From: Lolium rigidum
Taxonomy: Eukaryota; Streptophyta; Magnoliopsida; Poales; Poaceae
Direction of reading: 5' to 3'
Length of the DNA stretch: 64,000 nucleotides
Assembly (NCBI RefSeq): GCF_022539505.1
Contig: NC_061514.1
Coordinates: 249,600,124-249,664,123 of the forward strand
The translations under genes and the position numbers were made by a program. Numbering within the stretch: position 1 is the stretch's first letter; every line of letters begins with the position of its first letter. Positions 1 to 11,197 of this stretch are shown here, piece after piece. The notes under the pieces were generated by a model. The model was not told where the DNA came from, ran no database searches, and saw only the letters and a list, made by a program, of their open reading frames with translations.

Positions 1-1519
1 GCTAGAGCACAGTCCCAATTAGTTCTGTTGATTTATAAATCTCTGCCGTGTATTTTGGCGACAAGAGCGCCATTTCTATTACCGGTATTACTCAATGTTG
101 AATATCACAAACATCATCTATTACTTCACAGGTTACTACAGATTAGAATTTTCTTTAAACTGGCAATGCACAATTGTACATGCCTTCTTCCCATTATATT
201 GTTACCTTCTGCATAGGCATTGTTAGCATTTTATATATCAATTGGCAATGTTCGATCTCAAGAAAATGTTTAAATTTCTGATGGAGGTTGCAATTGGCAA
301 GCAGAATTGAATCAGTTCCCTTTTTATATATCAAATTTATTTCATTAAAAACTACCGCAGCAACCCGCGAGGTTTCATATAGTATCCTAAAAGGTTGATG
401 CCAACCATATGAGCATGCTTTTCCAACAACAAAAAAGAGGGGTAAAAATTGACACTTTAGCTTTGTTTGGTTTCATCACTATAATTTGTGATATATTCTA
501 TCATGTAAGACTTTTTTCATGTTTTGAACTATTTGTATTGTAGTCGTGCAAATTTGATATATGTGAATTTCAATGTTAACAATCAATTTGTCTTATATAC
601 TGTTCATTTGACAAATGTTTTTCACAATTTAGTAGGTGCAAAAAAATTTTTTGGAGGTGTGCCCCCCCTCCAATTCTTTCCTGCGTCCGCCACTGGTTGG
701 ATCCTACACCGTTGTTGAACCAACCATTTCAATCATCTTGGCCAGCCGTTACAACAATGAAGCAGATCCTCATCAGGTCGTTGATTGATCTGCATATTGA
801 TGTTATCATGCCCCCCCTGCGATTTTTCACTGCCGTGCAGAAATTCGTGCAGACCATTTGAGGAACACAGGGAACTTTCATCATCTCATCCGCAACTCAG
901 ACCATACTTGGTTTAAGTGGCCTCTAGCGCAATGTGGTTAGGTGGGGCGTCATGATGCTCCTCTGCTTGAACTTTTACATATTTGTACTGCTACTGCAAT
1001 CTTTTAGTTTGCAGGTCTGACTGCTGTTTTAGGGTGTATCATTTCAGGTTGTGCCACCGACGCCTCCCCTGTGCAGATGCAGCCACCCAAGGTTAATTTT
1101 CATCTGTACTGTACATTCTCCTCTGTAAGTTTAGATGATAATCTCTGATGTTTAACCAAGGACTTTCGGGTGGGAGAACCTTTGGTCTAATGTTTGCTGG
1201 TTGTTAATGTCAGGTACGCGCAGTTGTTAGTTGAGGATGAGACACAGAACAGAATTTTGAGCTCTATATACATGAATTCATCTGAAATCTTGAAGTCTCT
1301 ATACATGCATGCATCTCGGATTAAAGAAAAGACGCTTTGAGGTCTGTATACATGCATCCATCTCAATTTTTCTGTTTTAACCCCATGCCATATTTTTGTG
1401 CATCAATTACCAAGCCTACTTGAAGAGATATTGTTTACGAGAAAAGATCTTTCATGTTGTTACTCATCAAATTTCACATTATTTGAAAGGAAATTAGAGA
1501 AGGTAGCGAGTGCAATTTA
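1..1519. other. intergenic stretch, no gene recognised
   Basis: I find no supported coding region here. Open frames are short and lack family resemblance. A sequence ending GCGTCCGCCACTG at 683-695 resembles, in reverse complement, the CAGTGGCGGA termini seen on some grass hAT-like elements, but no partner terminus or 8-bp duplication is visible in the window. Three imperfect copies of a phrase like CTATATACATGCATGCATCT lie at about 1262-1360. The stretch may be the 3' flank of a gene lying left of the window. Confidence 0.4.
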
Positions 1520-1524
1520 ATTCT

Positions 1525-1816
1525 TGTTAAGCTTCATGCACTAGCCAACCAAATAAAAAGTCTGAATTGATGGAAAGGGCTAGGAAATATACTTGTACAC
1601 TTCAACACCCCCGCTCACGTGTGACGGGAAGAGGCCTATACGTGCCTCTACGTGGACTCCAAGGGGGCAACAACAATTTTAGGATAAATTGCGAAAGCCA
1701 GGACTTGAACTTGAGACCCTGAGCTCTGATACCATGTTAAGCTTCATGCACTAGCCAACGCAACCAAAAGTCCAAACCGATGGAAGGGCTAGACAATCTA
1801 CTTATACACTTCAACA
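1525..1816 (-). mobile_element. SMART-like miniature LTR retrotransposon, complete, 292 bp
   Basis: Two direct repeats, 1525-1607 and 1735-1816, both start TGTTAAGCTTCATGCACTAG and end CTTCAACA, so each is a TG...CA LTR of 82-83 bp. The element is flanked by a perfect 5-bp target duplication, ATTCT at 1520-1524 and 1817-1821. Read on the minus strand, the interior begins directly after the right LTR with TGGTATCAGAGCT, the primer-binding site for initiator methionine tRNA. It ends with a purine-rich GAGCGGGGG just before the left LTR. It has no coding capacity. Size, LTR length and primer site fit the SMART family of grass miniature LTR elements, which from memory measure about 292 bp and tend to sit near genes; here it lies 1.5 kb from the receptor-kinase stop codon. 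It must have been moved by another element's reverse transcriptase. Confidence 0.88.
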
Positions 1817-1821
1817 ATTCT

Positions 1822-2856
1822 AACTTAATACCCCTGTCCATCCTTACAAAATAAAGTACCGGAATGAAATGTATATATTACTCTACATTGTCCCTTAAAA
1901 AGTTGTGTGTATTATTTGGTAATTAAGAGATGCAAATAGCAGAATCTTTGTCATAATGATTTGTAGTTTCATTTGACATAGAGAATATTCCTTGGCAGTA
2001 CTCCAATTCCACTAAAACTGAATGGAATTTTCTGGTAAATGTGTCTGTTTGGAAAATTAAGTTACACTGCCCAATCCTTGAAAAGTGTTACGAAAAAGGT
2101 GATGTTGTCTTAGTACATTTCTCACCTTGTACTGTACACAATTCAGCTCCCTTCTATGTTTCCAGAGCACTCTCAACTACCTCATGATTAGTAGCTATGA
2201 TATATGATACTAAGTTGATAAAAGTGCAGGAGAAACCCACACATCAGCGTTGAAAATGAAACCTGATCTCAGCTATTAGTATTTCTGTGCCAATGTTTGT
2301 GCATAAAGTGAAGCGTTGGATATTAGTTCCCGACCTGATTTCATTTTGGTCTTTTGCATACTTTCTTTAATAAAGTTATGTACCGTAGATTGAAAGTGTG
2401 TGGCTACCAAGGTGTCCAGACTTTCATTTTCTGTATGGTGGTATGCCCTCTCTGTTGTTTCCATTTGTAGAGCTCTTCCCCTTTTTAGTGTCAACAGAAA
2501 GATACAATATGGATTGAAACACAATGTAATTTACTCTCATATCATATCTGTATTTATGGTTTTTTACTCCCCTACTATAGGTTATAATTTTATATATTCT
2601 ACTATTCCTGCTTTTGATAACACCTTCACACCATATGGACATAACATCTAAAACATCACAAATATTTGTTACAGATCATCAAGGTAATTGTGTTTCCTAT
2701 AGATGATAAATAATTATTGTGAGAAGTTGTTCATTTTACAGAGTTTCACTCCAATAGTCAAATTCTCAACCTAGAGGCATCGCCTTTTGCCTGCATGTAG
2801 ATCCAAACAAGCTAGAGATTAAGTGATGAAACAATCTTGAGCCCACAGACAACAAG
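1822..2856. other. intergenic stretch, one unassigned minus-strand open frame
   Basis: An 82-codon open frame runs on the minus strand from 2524 to 2276 and ends ...SLYAQTLAQKY. I do not recognise it and see no splice context or promoter that would support it. The rest is AT-rich with no recognisable gene. Confidence 0.3.
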
Positions 2857-2858
2857 TA

Positions 2859-3149
2859 CTACAAATGTTCCGTAAAAGAAGGCATATAATTTCTTTCCAA
2901 AGTCAAACCATGTGAAATTGAACAAAACTTTTAGAAAAAACTATCAACCTCTACAATTATAAATCAAACTTGTTAGATACATCATTAAATATATTTTCAT
3001 ACTTTTTTTTGCGAATTTATATTTTCATAGTATAGCTATAAAATATTTAATATTATAATTATCGATATTTTATATGTAAACTTGGCCAAAATTTACAATA
3101 TTTAATTTTAGAAAAAAAATGTACGTCTATTTTTCAGGAACAGAGGTAG
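2859..3149. mobile_element. Stowaway (Tc1/mariner) MITE, about 291 bp
   Basis: The ends CTACAAATGTTCCG and, reversed, CTACCTCTGTTCCTG are imperfect inverted repeats of the CTACCTCCGTTCC type. They are flanked by TA dinucleotides at 2857-2858 and 3150-3151, the Stowaway target. The interior, with phrases such as AAAGTCAAACCATGTGAAAT and AAATATATTTTCAT, matches what I remember of a common Pooideae Stowaway family. It has no coding capacity. It lies about 155 bp beyond the receptor-kinase stop codon, so it may provide or border that gene's 3' UTR. Confidence 0.75.
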
Positions 3150-3303
3150 TAGTTAGATAGCGTATGCCAAACATCCTCATGCAGAAGCAACGAGATAAAA
3201 GAGAGAATCTCAGTACTAAGAAGGTGGCATGAAGCTGCAATGGTCAAATGGATCATACTTAAATTGCATATAGCTCATTCATCATCCGTGGCCATATATA
3301 GCA

Positions 3304-6300
3304 CTACTGTGTAGGAATGGTGAGGCGAGCGTGCAGATAATCAACATGATCTTCACATTCTTTAATTGCACATAGCTCATCACTAGCACGCCGAGCCGTT
3401 GGTCTGCGTGATGGACTCAGCTCTAGGCACTGAACTGCAACACCAAGCATGTAGTATATTTCTCTAGCAGTTTCAGCATCCGGGAGCACAAGCCTGGAGT
3501 CCAGCATATCCTGTAGATACACTTCATTATCCTTGGTGACCAATGGGAGGGATGAGAGGAATTTGCCTGGATGGGATCCCATAAATAGCTCTAGAACAAG
3601 CACTCCGAAACTATATACGTCACATTTCTCTGTCACATTCTCGGTATATGCTAGCTCTGCAATTAAAATCAATTGGTTAATTAGTAAATGTTCTAGAAAT
3701 AAACAGTTCAAAGTTCATCGTAATGATCAGAATACATCACATTCACATGTTCGCACATAAGGTTTGAGTTTTGTTTACCTGGGGCAAGATAGCCTTTCGT
3801 CCCAGCAAGCTTTGTTATATTTCGTCCATCAATATTGAGAACTTTTGCTGTACCGAAGTCAGAGATGGAAGCTCTAAATTCCAGATCAAGCAAAATGTTG
3901 TTGCTTGTTATATCTCTATGGACTATTGGTGATGGACAATCATGATGCATGTATGCCATAGCATGAACCACATCCAACACAATGTGTAAGCGCCTTCTCC
4001 AGTCCAATTCAATTGCTTTCTGATTGGCCCTTAGTGTGTCTGCCAAGTTTCCTCTCTCCATATATTCATATATAAGAAACCTGCCTTGGCTACAAGAACA
4101 ATACCCAAATAGTTTTACGATGTTTCTATGTCGAATCTGCACCAATGCATCAATTTCACGCTTGAACACAGACTTGCTCATGCAGCACTCATCTTCTATC
4201 ACATGTATCTTCTTCACTGCAAATATTTCACATTTTGTAAGTCTAGCTTTGTAGACAGATCCATATCCTCCGGTTCCTATGCAATGTGCCTCACTAAAAT
4301 TGTCGGTTGCTTCAACGATTCTCTTGAACATGTTTGCTCCATCAAAACTCCAAATAGAGAACAATTTTTGTTGTGTTACTTTATCGGTGTTAATTACTTT
4401 TTTCTTTTCATGTAGGAACATCAATATCGCTCCAGCAATAACAAGCGATATCACAGTAGGAACCGTGGCTAATACAAGTTGTTTGTATCCTTTCCTTTTC
4501 CCTCCATTTTGCGATGCACTACTGCAACTTGGCAATCCTTCCACTACACCACATAGCATCTTATTATGCATGAACCACTTGATTGGAGCTCCTTGGAAAA
4601 GCTTACTCGCTGGCACTGGTCCTTCCAACTCATTGTAAGATACATCAATGGATATCAAGCTTTCCATATTATGAAATGATTGCGGGATGGAGCCATTAAG
4701 TTCATTGTGTGAAAGGTTCAAAACATCTAGCATGATCAGACCACTAAGTTGGCTTGGTATTGCCCCAGTAAATGAGTTCTCACTTAAATCCAACATGTAC
4801 TGTAAGTTGTGCAACACCCCTAGCATGGCAGGGATGTTTCCTTTAAAGTTATTTCTGCTCAAATTTAGTGATCGGATCCTTAAACAATTCCCAATTGATG
4901 CATGTGCCAAACCACTTAGTTTATTTGATGACAAATCCAACAACTCCAGACTGGACAATGCGCCAATTTCCTGTGGTATGCTTCCATGGAGCAAATTGTC
5001 TGCGAGGTTCAACTGGAACAAATTTTTAAGATTACCCAGTTCGCTTGGAATATCTCCATCAAGCTTGTTTGATGAAAGATCAAGTACCCCTAGCTGAGGT
5101 AGTCGCCCCATACTTGTGGGTATTTTCCCCGTGAGGTTGTTGTTTGAGAGGCATAGCATGGTAAGATTATGACTTTCCCTCCACCGAGAAGATAATTGTC
5201 CAAATAGTTTATTCAAGCTCATATCCATATAGAGAAGATTTGGATGAACTCCCAACTCAGAAATATCTCCTTGTATTTGATTCCTTTCTAGACGTACTCT
5301 AACAAGGCTCTTGCAGTGTACCAAACTTGGTGGCAACGGTCCATTCAAATTGTTGTCAAATGCAGTTAAATTCTTGAGCCGACCTCCAGAGCACAACTCG
5401 GGTGGGAGGGGACCAGTGAGGTTGTTACTATCGAGTTGCACATATTCGAGGTCCATTAAGGTGCCAATTTCTCGAGGAACATGTCCTGATAATTGATTAC
5501 TATCGAGGTACAAGCCAGTGAGCTTAGTCAAGTTTCCAAAGGTACTGGGGATGGGGCCCATCAATTTGTTGTAGCTAAGAGATAACTCTTTTATATTCGC
5601 CATGTAACCTAGTTCTTGAGGAATACGCCCAGAAAGTTGGTTATCCCACAGATAGAAAATAGTGAGCTTTGTAAAATTTCCAAAGGTATCAGGGATGGAA
5701 CCAATGAGTTTGTTGTCGTTTAGCTCTAAATATTCTATATCCACAAGGTAGCCTAGTTCTCGAGGAAGATATCCGGATAAGTGATTATCATATAGGCAGA
5801 AGATAGTGAGCTTTGTCAGGTTTCCAAAGGTACTGGGAATGGAACCAATGAGATAGTTTCTGTTAAGAGTCAACTCTTTTAGATTCACTAGGAAACCTAA
5901 TTCTTGAGGAATATGTCCGGAAAGTTGGTTATCCCATAGGGCCAAGACATTGAGGTTAATGAGACTCCCAAAGGAATCGGGGATGGAACCCATCAGTTTG
6001 TTAATGCTAAGGTCCAACTCTTTTAAATTTACAAGATAGCCTAGTTCTTCTGGAAGATATCCCGATAATCGATTACTGTAAAGGTACAAGATTGTGAGTT
6101 TGGTAATGTTCCCTATTTTTTTTGGAATGGGGCCTGTGAGGTTGTTGCTGGAAAAATCTAACCTAAGAAGCTTCTTTAGGTAGCCTAGTTCACTAGGGAT
6201 GGTACCAGACAAGTGATTGTCAGACAGGTTGAGTGTCACAAGACCATCTAGCTGTACTATTTGCTTTGGTATTTCACCGGAGAGTTCATTCTGTTGGAGT

Positions 6301-6767
6301 GTTAAGTAGCGCAGTTGTGTCAAGGATGCTAAAGCGGGTAATAAGGGGCCCCTTATCTGATTGTGTTGAAGGAGGAGGAACTGGAGCTCTCTGAGCGACG
6401 CAATGCTCTGAGGGATCCTCCCGGTGAGCCTGTTGTGCGAGAGTTGGAGACCCGTCAGGGTTGCCAACACCGTGAAGTTGAGGGCGCCGAGCTCCCCTTT
6501 GATCCGCAGCCCCCGTAGAGAGATCTCGGTGATCACCTCTTGGCGCCTTGCTTGATGCTTGCGGCACTTGATGCCATACCAGCTGCAGGGCCAGGTTGGA
6601 GTATTGTTCACCTTTCCCCAGGATTGCAGCTGGGCTGGCTGGCTTTGCAGTGTGGCTTTCCAGGCAAGGAGCGCTCCTGCTTGTTCTTGCAGGGATGACG
6701 CTGCCCTCGCTTGGGGAAACCAGCAGGCTAGTAGGACAGTGAGCCTTAGGAGTGGGGAAGTCTCCAT
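3304..6767 (-). CDS. LRR receptor-like serine/threonine kinase, MIK2-like, two exons
   Basis: The gene encodes a plasma-membrane receptor kinase of about 1113 residues. Exon 1 is 6767-3779, the GT...AG intron is 3778-3657 (122 bp), and exon 2 is 3656-3304. The junction rejoins GTKGYLAPE, a conserved kinase activation-segment motif. Domains in order: signal peptide (residues 1-23), LRR N-terminal cap (24-68, with paired Cys), about 24 leucine-rich repeats (about 80-720), a single membrane helix (about 762-785), and the kinase from about 827. The kinase has the glycine loop GTGGYGSV (831-838), catalytic Lys852, HRD at 950-952 and DFG at 970-972, so it looks catalytically competent and of the RD class. 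Layout and sequence resemble MDIS1-interacting receptor-like kinase 2 proteins, which sense peptide or damage signals; the ligand here is unknown. Residues 194-433 are five exact-length 48-residue LRR pairs. No frame breaks are seen. It is probably functional. Confidence 0.93.
5469..6188 (-). repeat. five 144-bp tandem repeats inside the LRR ectodomain
   Basis: Five consecutive units of exactly 48 residues (two LRRs each) start at residues 194, 242, 290, 338 and 386, each opening LGYL, LGFL or LGYM. The DNA repeats with the same 144-bp step. Units 2-5 share phrases such as [10 protein letters not shown] and DNQLSG. This is the footprint of unequal crossing-over that lengthened the ectodomain. 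Copy number is the feature most likely to vary between relatives. Confidence 0.85.
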
Positions 6768-6817
6768 GGTAGCAGGTTTCGGTCACTAGTTCTGGTAGGA
6801 GGCTGTGAAACTTCACC

Positions 6818-6830
6818 TAATATATATGCT
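6818..6830 (-). promoter_or_regulatory. probable TATA box of the LRR receptor kinase
   Basis: Read on the minus strand, GCATATATATTAGG lies 51-64 bp upstream of the ATG at 6767. The spacing leaves only a short 5' leader. It is the only good TATA match near the start. Confidence 0.55.
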
Positions 6831-9534
6831 AATTTCATGGCACGAAATGACTGGCGCCCAGGCAGTCATCCAACATGTTTTGTTCGGTCGCGCACTCGCC
6901 AGTACTAGATTCTGATTCTTGAACACACGCTGTCAAGTGGGATTAATTGGAGGCTGGACATGGACAACAGGTACAAGTGCTTCTCGTATATATACCCTTT
7001 CCTTTGTTGTTCTTGTGTGAGATGGAAACCACCATCCAGAAGACTTTTGAAGGTACAAGTGCGCTCTTGAACCATATCTACTCCCTCCGACTAGATTTAC
7101 CTGCCGAATCGGCATTTTTGCAGTAACCACCCTACTCTTTTCCCGACCAGTTTCCGCCCCCTCCGCCCACGCCATCGTCCTCTTCCTCGCGACGACCGCG
7201 ACGACCGCCCTCTCCTCTTTCTCCCGTCGACGGCGCCCACCACCCTGCGCCTCTCCCCCTCCATCCCACGCCCTTTCCCTCGCGCGCGACGTCGCCGCCC
7301 TCTCCTTTTCTCCCGTCGCGGGCTCTCTCTCCCTCTGTCGCGTTGCTGCGCCCTCGTCCTCTATTGCGCACAGAGGTGGTGCTAAAAACGGGGATTTTCT
7401 TCCTGATCTCTCGCGGTGGCGGTGGCGGCGGCCCGGAGGAGCTCAAGTGGTGGCGGTGGCTGTCGGGGATCTAATCGCGGAGGTGATGGAGCTTCAATCG
7501 GATGCTACTGCCGCATCGCCCGAGCTTGAGCTAAAAATGGGGATTTTGCTCTGCATATGTCTCAGTGGCGGTGGTGGTGGCACGACGGAGCTCCAGTGGA
7601 GATCTTTGGTGGAGGATCTCCAATCAGCAGCAGTGGATGTGCTTGTGGCGGCGGCAGTGCTCCAATGACGTGGTGACACTCGATCCGGACGAGCTCGACA
7701 TTGCCGGCTCCTAGTTCTGCAGATTTCGCCGGAATAAGGTCCGTGTGTTCTTAATTTGCTCTCAGAGTCCAAATCCCTGAAGCTTATTTGTCTTTGGATG
7801 CTGCAATTTGTTTTTTTGTTTTCACCTATGCCACCAATCCCAATCCCAATCCCTGCAGAAAGATTTGTTTCTGTACATTGTAAACTATGGCTGATATCAT
7901 TGGATGATATCCACACTTGATGTGAACTACGGCTAGTCATTGTACTGGAAAGCTTGCTTAGGCTATTGCTTTAATTTCTACTGGAATGCTTGCCTGGAGT
8001 AGTTCAATGTCTCTTTTTTTTCTCTTAAAAAAGTCTCTAACCTGACGCAAATGGACTAATTTTACAGTCTTGAGTTCAGTCTAGAATTATATGCTGCACG
8101 GCACTGCGTTACTTGAGTATATTTACAGAACTTCTGCTCGAGTATGCTTAGTGAATATTGCTTAGTGGAGTAAGCTTACCGGAAACCAATCAGAGAATAT
8201 TGCTTACTGGAGTATATTTACAATGAATATTGCTGTCAATTATTTCAGTATGCTACTACTGCCAAAGCTATCCTGGGTAGCCACCTGTGAGTTTTTTACT
8301 CCACCAATAAACATATCGATAACACAGAAGCTGTGAGTTTCTATCATGAATGGCATCTTGTCAGTCTACTAATAACTGAAAAGAGCAAGAGTAATAATAG
8401 TCTGTCTACTAGATTATGAAAAAAAATTCAACAAATCATCACATTGTGTGAGTCTAGGCTCTTCAGAAGGCAATTTCTTCGTGCAGATGTCACGCCCTTC
8501 ATTAACTGCGGCGCATTCTGACCCAGGGAAACGCTTTTGAAAGATTTAGTCGCAGATGCAGTCTTTGTTTTCTTCACCTTCGTTTGGTGTTCAGTCACAG
8601 GCATCAACACAGTATGCTCTAGCAAGCTTGAGAACCAAGGAAATAATCACGCTATAATCCATAGAATTATAACAAAGTGTACGAATAATGTTGTGAATTC
8701 TCTCTGCAGGTACTGCATGATTCTAGTTACTGAACCATTGTTTCAGAGAATGATTAAATGCATCGGGTAATGCATGATCAGAGAACTGCAGCTTCAGGTC
8801 ATGACGAGTCGTCCAAGAAGAAGCGGAAAAGGTATATCCCATTAAAGCTACTCCAATGACCGTTATGGTTTATCTGGATGAATACTGTGATGAATATTTG
8901 AAAAAGCTGAGCTATACAGTTTACTGGAGCAACCTACTTTACAGTTTTCTTACTGGAGTATTTCTAAAACTGGAATGATCATGATTTTTTGTGAAAAGGT
9001 ACTCAAACCTTGTCCTTGCTGCATATTGCTGTGATAATATGAATGAGAAAATGTGCTTTCAAGCAGTACTCCAAATCATTCAAAGTTCTGAAACTTGAAT
9101 TTATATGCAAGTGACAGTTAACACTGTCTGAATTTATATGCAGTGCAAACTTGAATGTCGTTTGCTTATACAGAATGGAAGACATTGAAATTTCGTTTGC
9201 TTATGGAGATTCACAGTTCTGATTCATTCACTGAACTAGTGATTCATATTCAGTCTACAGGATCTGCACAACTACTCCTGTTTACATTATACTCACTGAA
9301 CTAGTTTGTAGATTCAAAGAACAAAATGCTATTCCTGTTTACATTATACTCATGTACTCTCCAAATCAACATGTGATGCAGATTGGAGGACCTACCAAAT
9401 GGAGACATTGCAATGTGTTACAGAATCCAGGATGCTCCAGCTGCTGCTCTGCTTCATCCTGCTCTGCTTCATCGTGGACAATGGCGAGGGACGGCTCCGG
9501 CAGGTGAGGCGACAGCGATCGACCTTGCGTCCAT
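6831..9534. other. GC-rich, transcript-like stretch without an assignable protein
   Basis: Bases 7140-7740 are strongly GC-rich with CT-rich tracts on the plus strand, like a 5' leader. They end CCGGAATAAGGTCCGTG, a possible splice donor. Possible acceptors follow, such as CCCTGCAG near 7857, CTCTGCAG near 8709 and GATGCAG near 9380. No long conserved frame links them. The last putative exon (9381-9534) is cut by the Gypsy LTR at 9535. Between 7980 and 9250 phrases like ACTGGAGTAT recur. It could be a non-coding transcript, a decayed gene or a captured gene fragment. A lone TACTCCCTCCG near 7080 resembles a Stowaway end, but no partner was found. Confidence 0.35.
7381..7670 (+). repeat. imperfect tandem duplication, about 149-bp period
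   Basis: The phrase GCTAAAAACGGGGATTTT at 7381, followed by a GGCGGTGGCGG tract and GGAGCTCAAGTGG, recurs at 7530 as GCTAAAAATGGGGATTTT with a GGCGGTGGTGG tract and GGAGCTCCAGTGG. Two units about 149 bp apart lie inside the GC-rich stretch. Confidence 0.6.
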
Positions 9535-10250
9535 TGTCGTCGTGGTGAACAGACAGATGCCATAGGATGGCTTAAGTTGGGGCCGAATGGGCGCTAGAGG
9601 ATTCGGGGGAGGGTTTTCGATTAGATAGGATGAACTTCCGGATGCTTTCCTCAAGAACTTAGCCGAAGCCAGAGGTAGAAGAAGAAAGACACAAGGAAGA
9701 ACTCTGCTCTAGATCATTCTCTTCATTGATCTCAACAGGATACAGGTTTGTTCATACAAGGTTTCTATCTAGATAGCATGTCCCCGCGTACGGGTGTGCC
9801 CCCTCTCCTTATATAGGGGAGGGGGTAGCTTACAGAGGAAGAAACCCTAATGGCATCTTTGACTAGAAAAACTACTTTACAAAGTTACTTTAATCATAAA
9901 TGACACCGAGGTCTTCTTTAGTCAGGGAGGCTGACGTCCTCCGGCTTCTTTCAGCGTCATCCTCTTCTTTATCGTCACGGCTTCGTTTAAAGCTACTTTG
10001 CTTAGCTCATCCTTGTCCTCTAGCTCTGGAGAGTGACCAGTCTTGCCGACGTGCTACAGTGCACTTCTTACCGGTAGCCCGGTGTCTTCTTTACCTGGTT
10101 CCGGTATACCCCTCTTGGGGATACCGGCTTTGCTTTACTTAGCCAAACACTCAACTTCGTGCTCCGGTATAAATATTAAACCGGTATCTTGATGGCTCAA
10201 ACCATCCGGTTTGGCATGCCTTTGGCATACCGGGGGTCATCCCCCCAACA
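9535..10250 (-). repeat. 3' LTR of the Gypsy element
   Basis: In plus orientation the repeat opens TGTCGTCGTGGTGAACAGAC and closes GTCATCCCCCCAACA. It aligns end to end with 23021-23741. It interrupts the last putative exon of the unassigned unit to its left. Confidence 0.9.
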
Positions 10251-10262
10251 TTAGTCCCCGAA
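10251..10262 (-). promoter_or_regulatory. polypurine tract next to the Gypsy 3' LTR
   Basis: On the minus strand TTCGGGGACTAA sits directly before the LTR start TGTTGGGGGG. This is where a polypurine tract for second-strand priming should be. Similar CGGGGACT phrases recur inside the element. Confidence 0.6.
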
Positions 10263-10705
10263 GCTGGTATAGTCCGGTGGATTTTATCCAACGGACCATG
10301 CCAGGTTCCCATATCTTAAGGTACCGGTTTAATCTTTCCGGTGGTCAGTTTAGATCTCCCGGCATCTTTGCCGGACTCACATCTTTCTCTCTTTGCAAGG
10401 TATTTTCCGATATCTTATCTTCCGGTATCTTTGATATTAAATCTCTCCTCGGCGAAGTCGAGCATTTCTCGGGTATAGTGCCTGTCAGTGACATGCGCAC
10501 TATACCTGACGCGCCAGTGTCAGGGGTCACTTCCCTTCGGCTTCTGCGCCAGCACTTATGGCGCCGCACCGGATCCCCGCTGCCGTTCCGGATCCGTGCG
10601 GCCTCCCTGTGGTATTCTATTTTCCGCGCGTGTATCCTCGCGCCACGTGGCGGCCCACGAAGTGAACCGCCGCGGCCCAGCAGTTTTCAGCCCACTATCT
10701 CTTCT

Positions 10706-10716
10706 TCCTATATAAG
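10706..10716 (+). promoter_or_regulatory. TATA box of the antisense gene in the Gypsy element
   Basis: CCTATATAAGGGG lies on the plus strand in a good TATA context. A CT-rich leader follows (TTCCTTCTTCCTCCTTTCTT), then a possible 5' UTR intron with donor CAG/GTTAGG near 11027. The first ATG of the antisense frame is at 11198. The element therefore seems to carry a promoter independent of its LTR. Confidence 0.6.
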
Positions 10717-11197
10717 GGGAAGCGGTTCCTTCTTCCTCCTTTCTTCGCATTCTCAACTCCCTCGCGCGCACAGAGCTCTTAGCCCTCTTGCGCCCTCGCC
10801 GTCTCCGTTCGTCGCCAGAGCTCCGCCGCCCGGTGAACCTCCGCACTACTCCGCCGAGCCTCGCCAAGCTTTGCTGCGCGGAGATTCATCGCAGTGCGCC
10901 TGTTGCCGCCGCACCGTTCGTTCTCCGGCGACCTCTTCTCTTCTTCTTCGTCGCCGGCCTTCCTCACCGACTACGAGCTCGCCGCACCACCGGCGTCCTT
11001 CTCCTTCAGCTTCTTCGCCGCCTCAGGTTAGGCCCGATGCGCATTTACCTTTCTCTCCTTTGTTTTTCAGATCTTGGGTCGGTAGGATATTTACTTCCTC
11101 TTTTCTTTTGCTTTTCCTCTTACTCGTAGATCTTCGCGCAAGGGTAGATCTTGGGAAATCAGTTTTTCGGGTAGAGTCCAGCGTTTTTCGGATTCGT

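Noticed and set aside
683..695. hAT-type terminus
   Set aside because: Only one end is seen, with no partner terminus or 8-bp duplication in the window; kept only as a note.
2276..2524. 82-residue minus-strand open frame as a gene
   Set aside because: No recognised family, splice site support or promoter; length is compatible with chance.
7080..7090. Stowaway MITE end (TACTCCCTCCG)
   Set aside because: No matching inverted end or TA duplication was found nearby.
7132..7446. Gly/Arg-rich open frame on the minus strand
   Set aside because: The frame is open because of GC-rich, CT-biased sequence; no conserved motif and no downstream exon.
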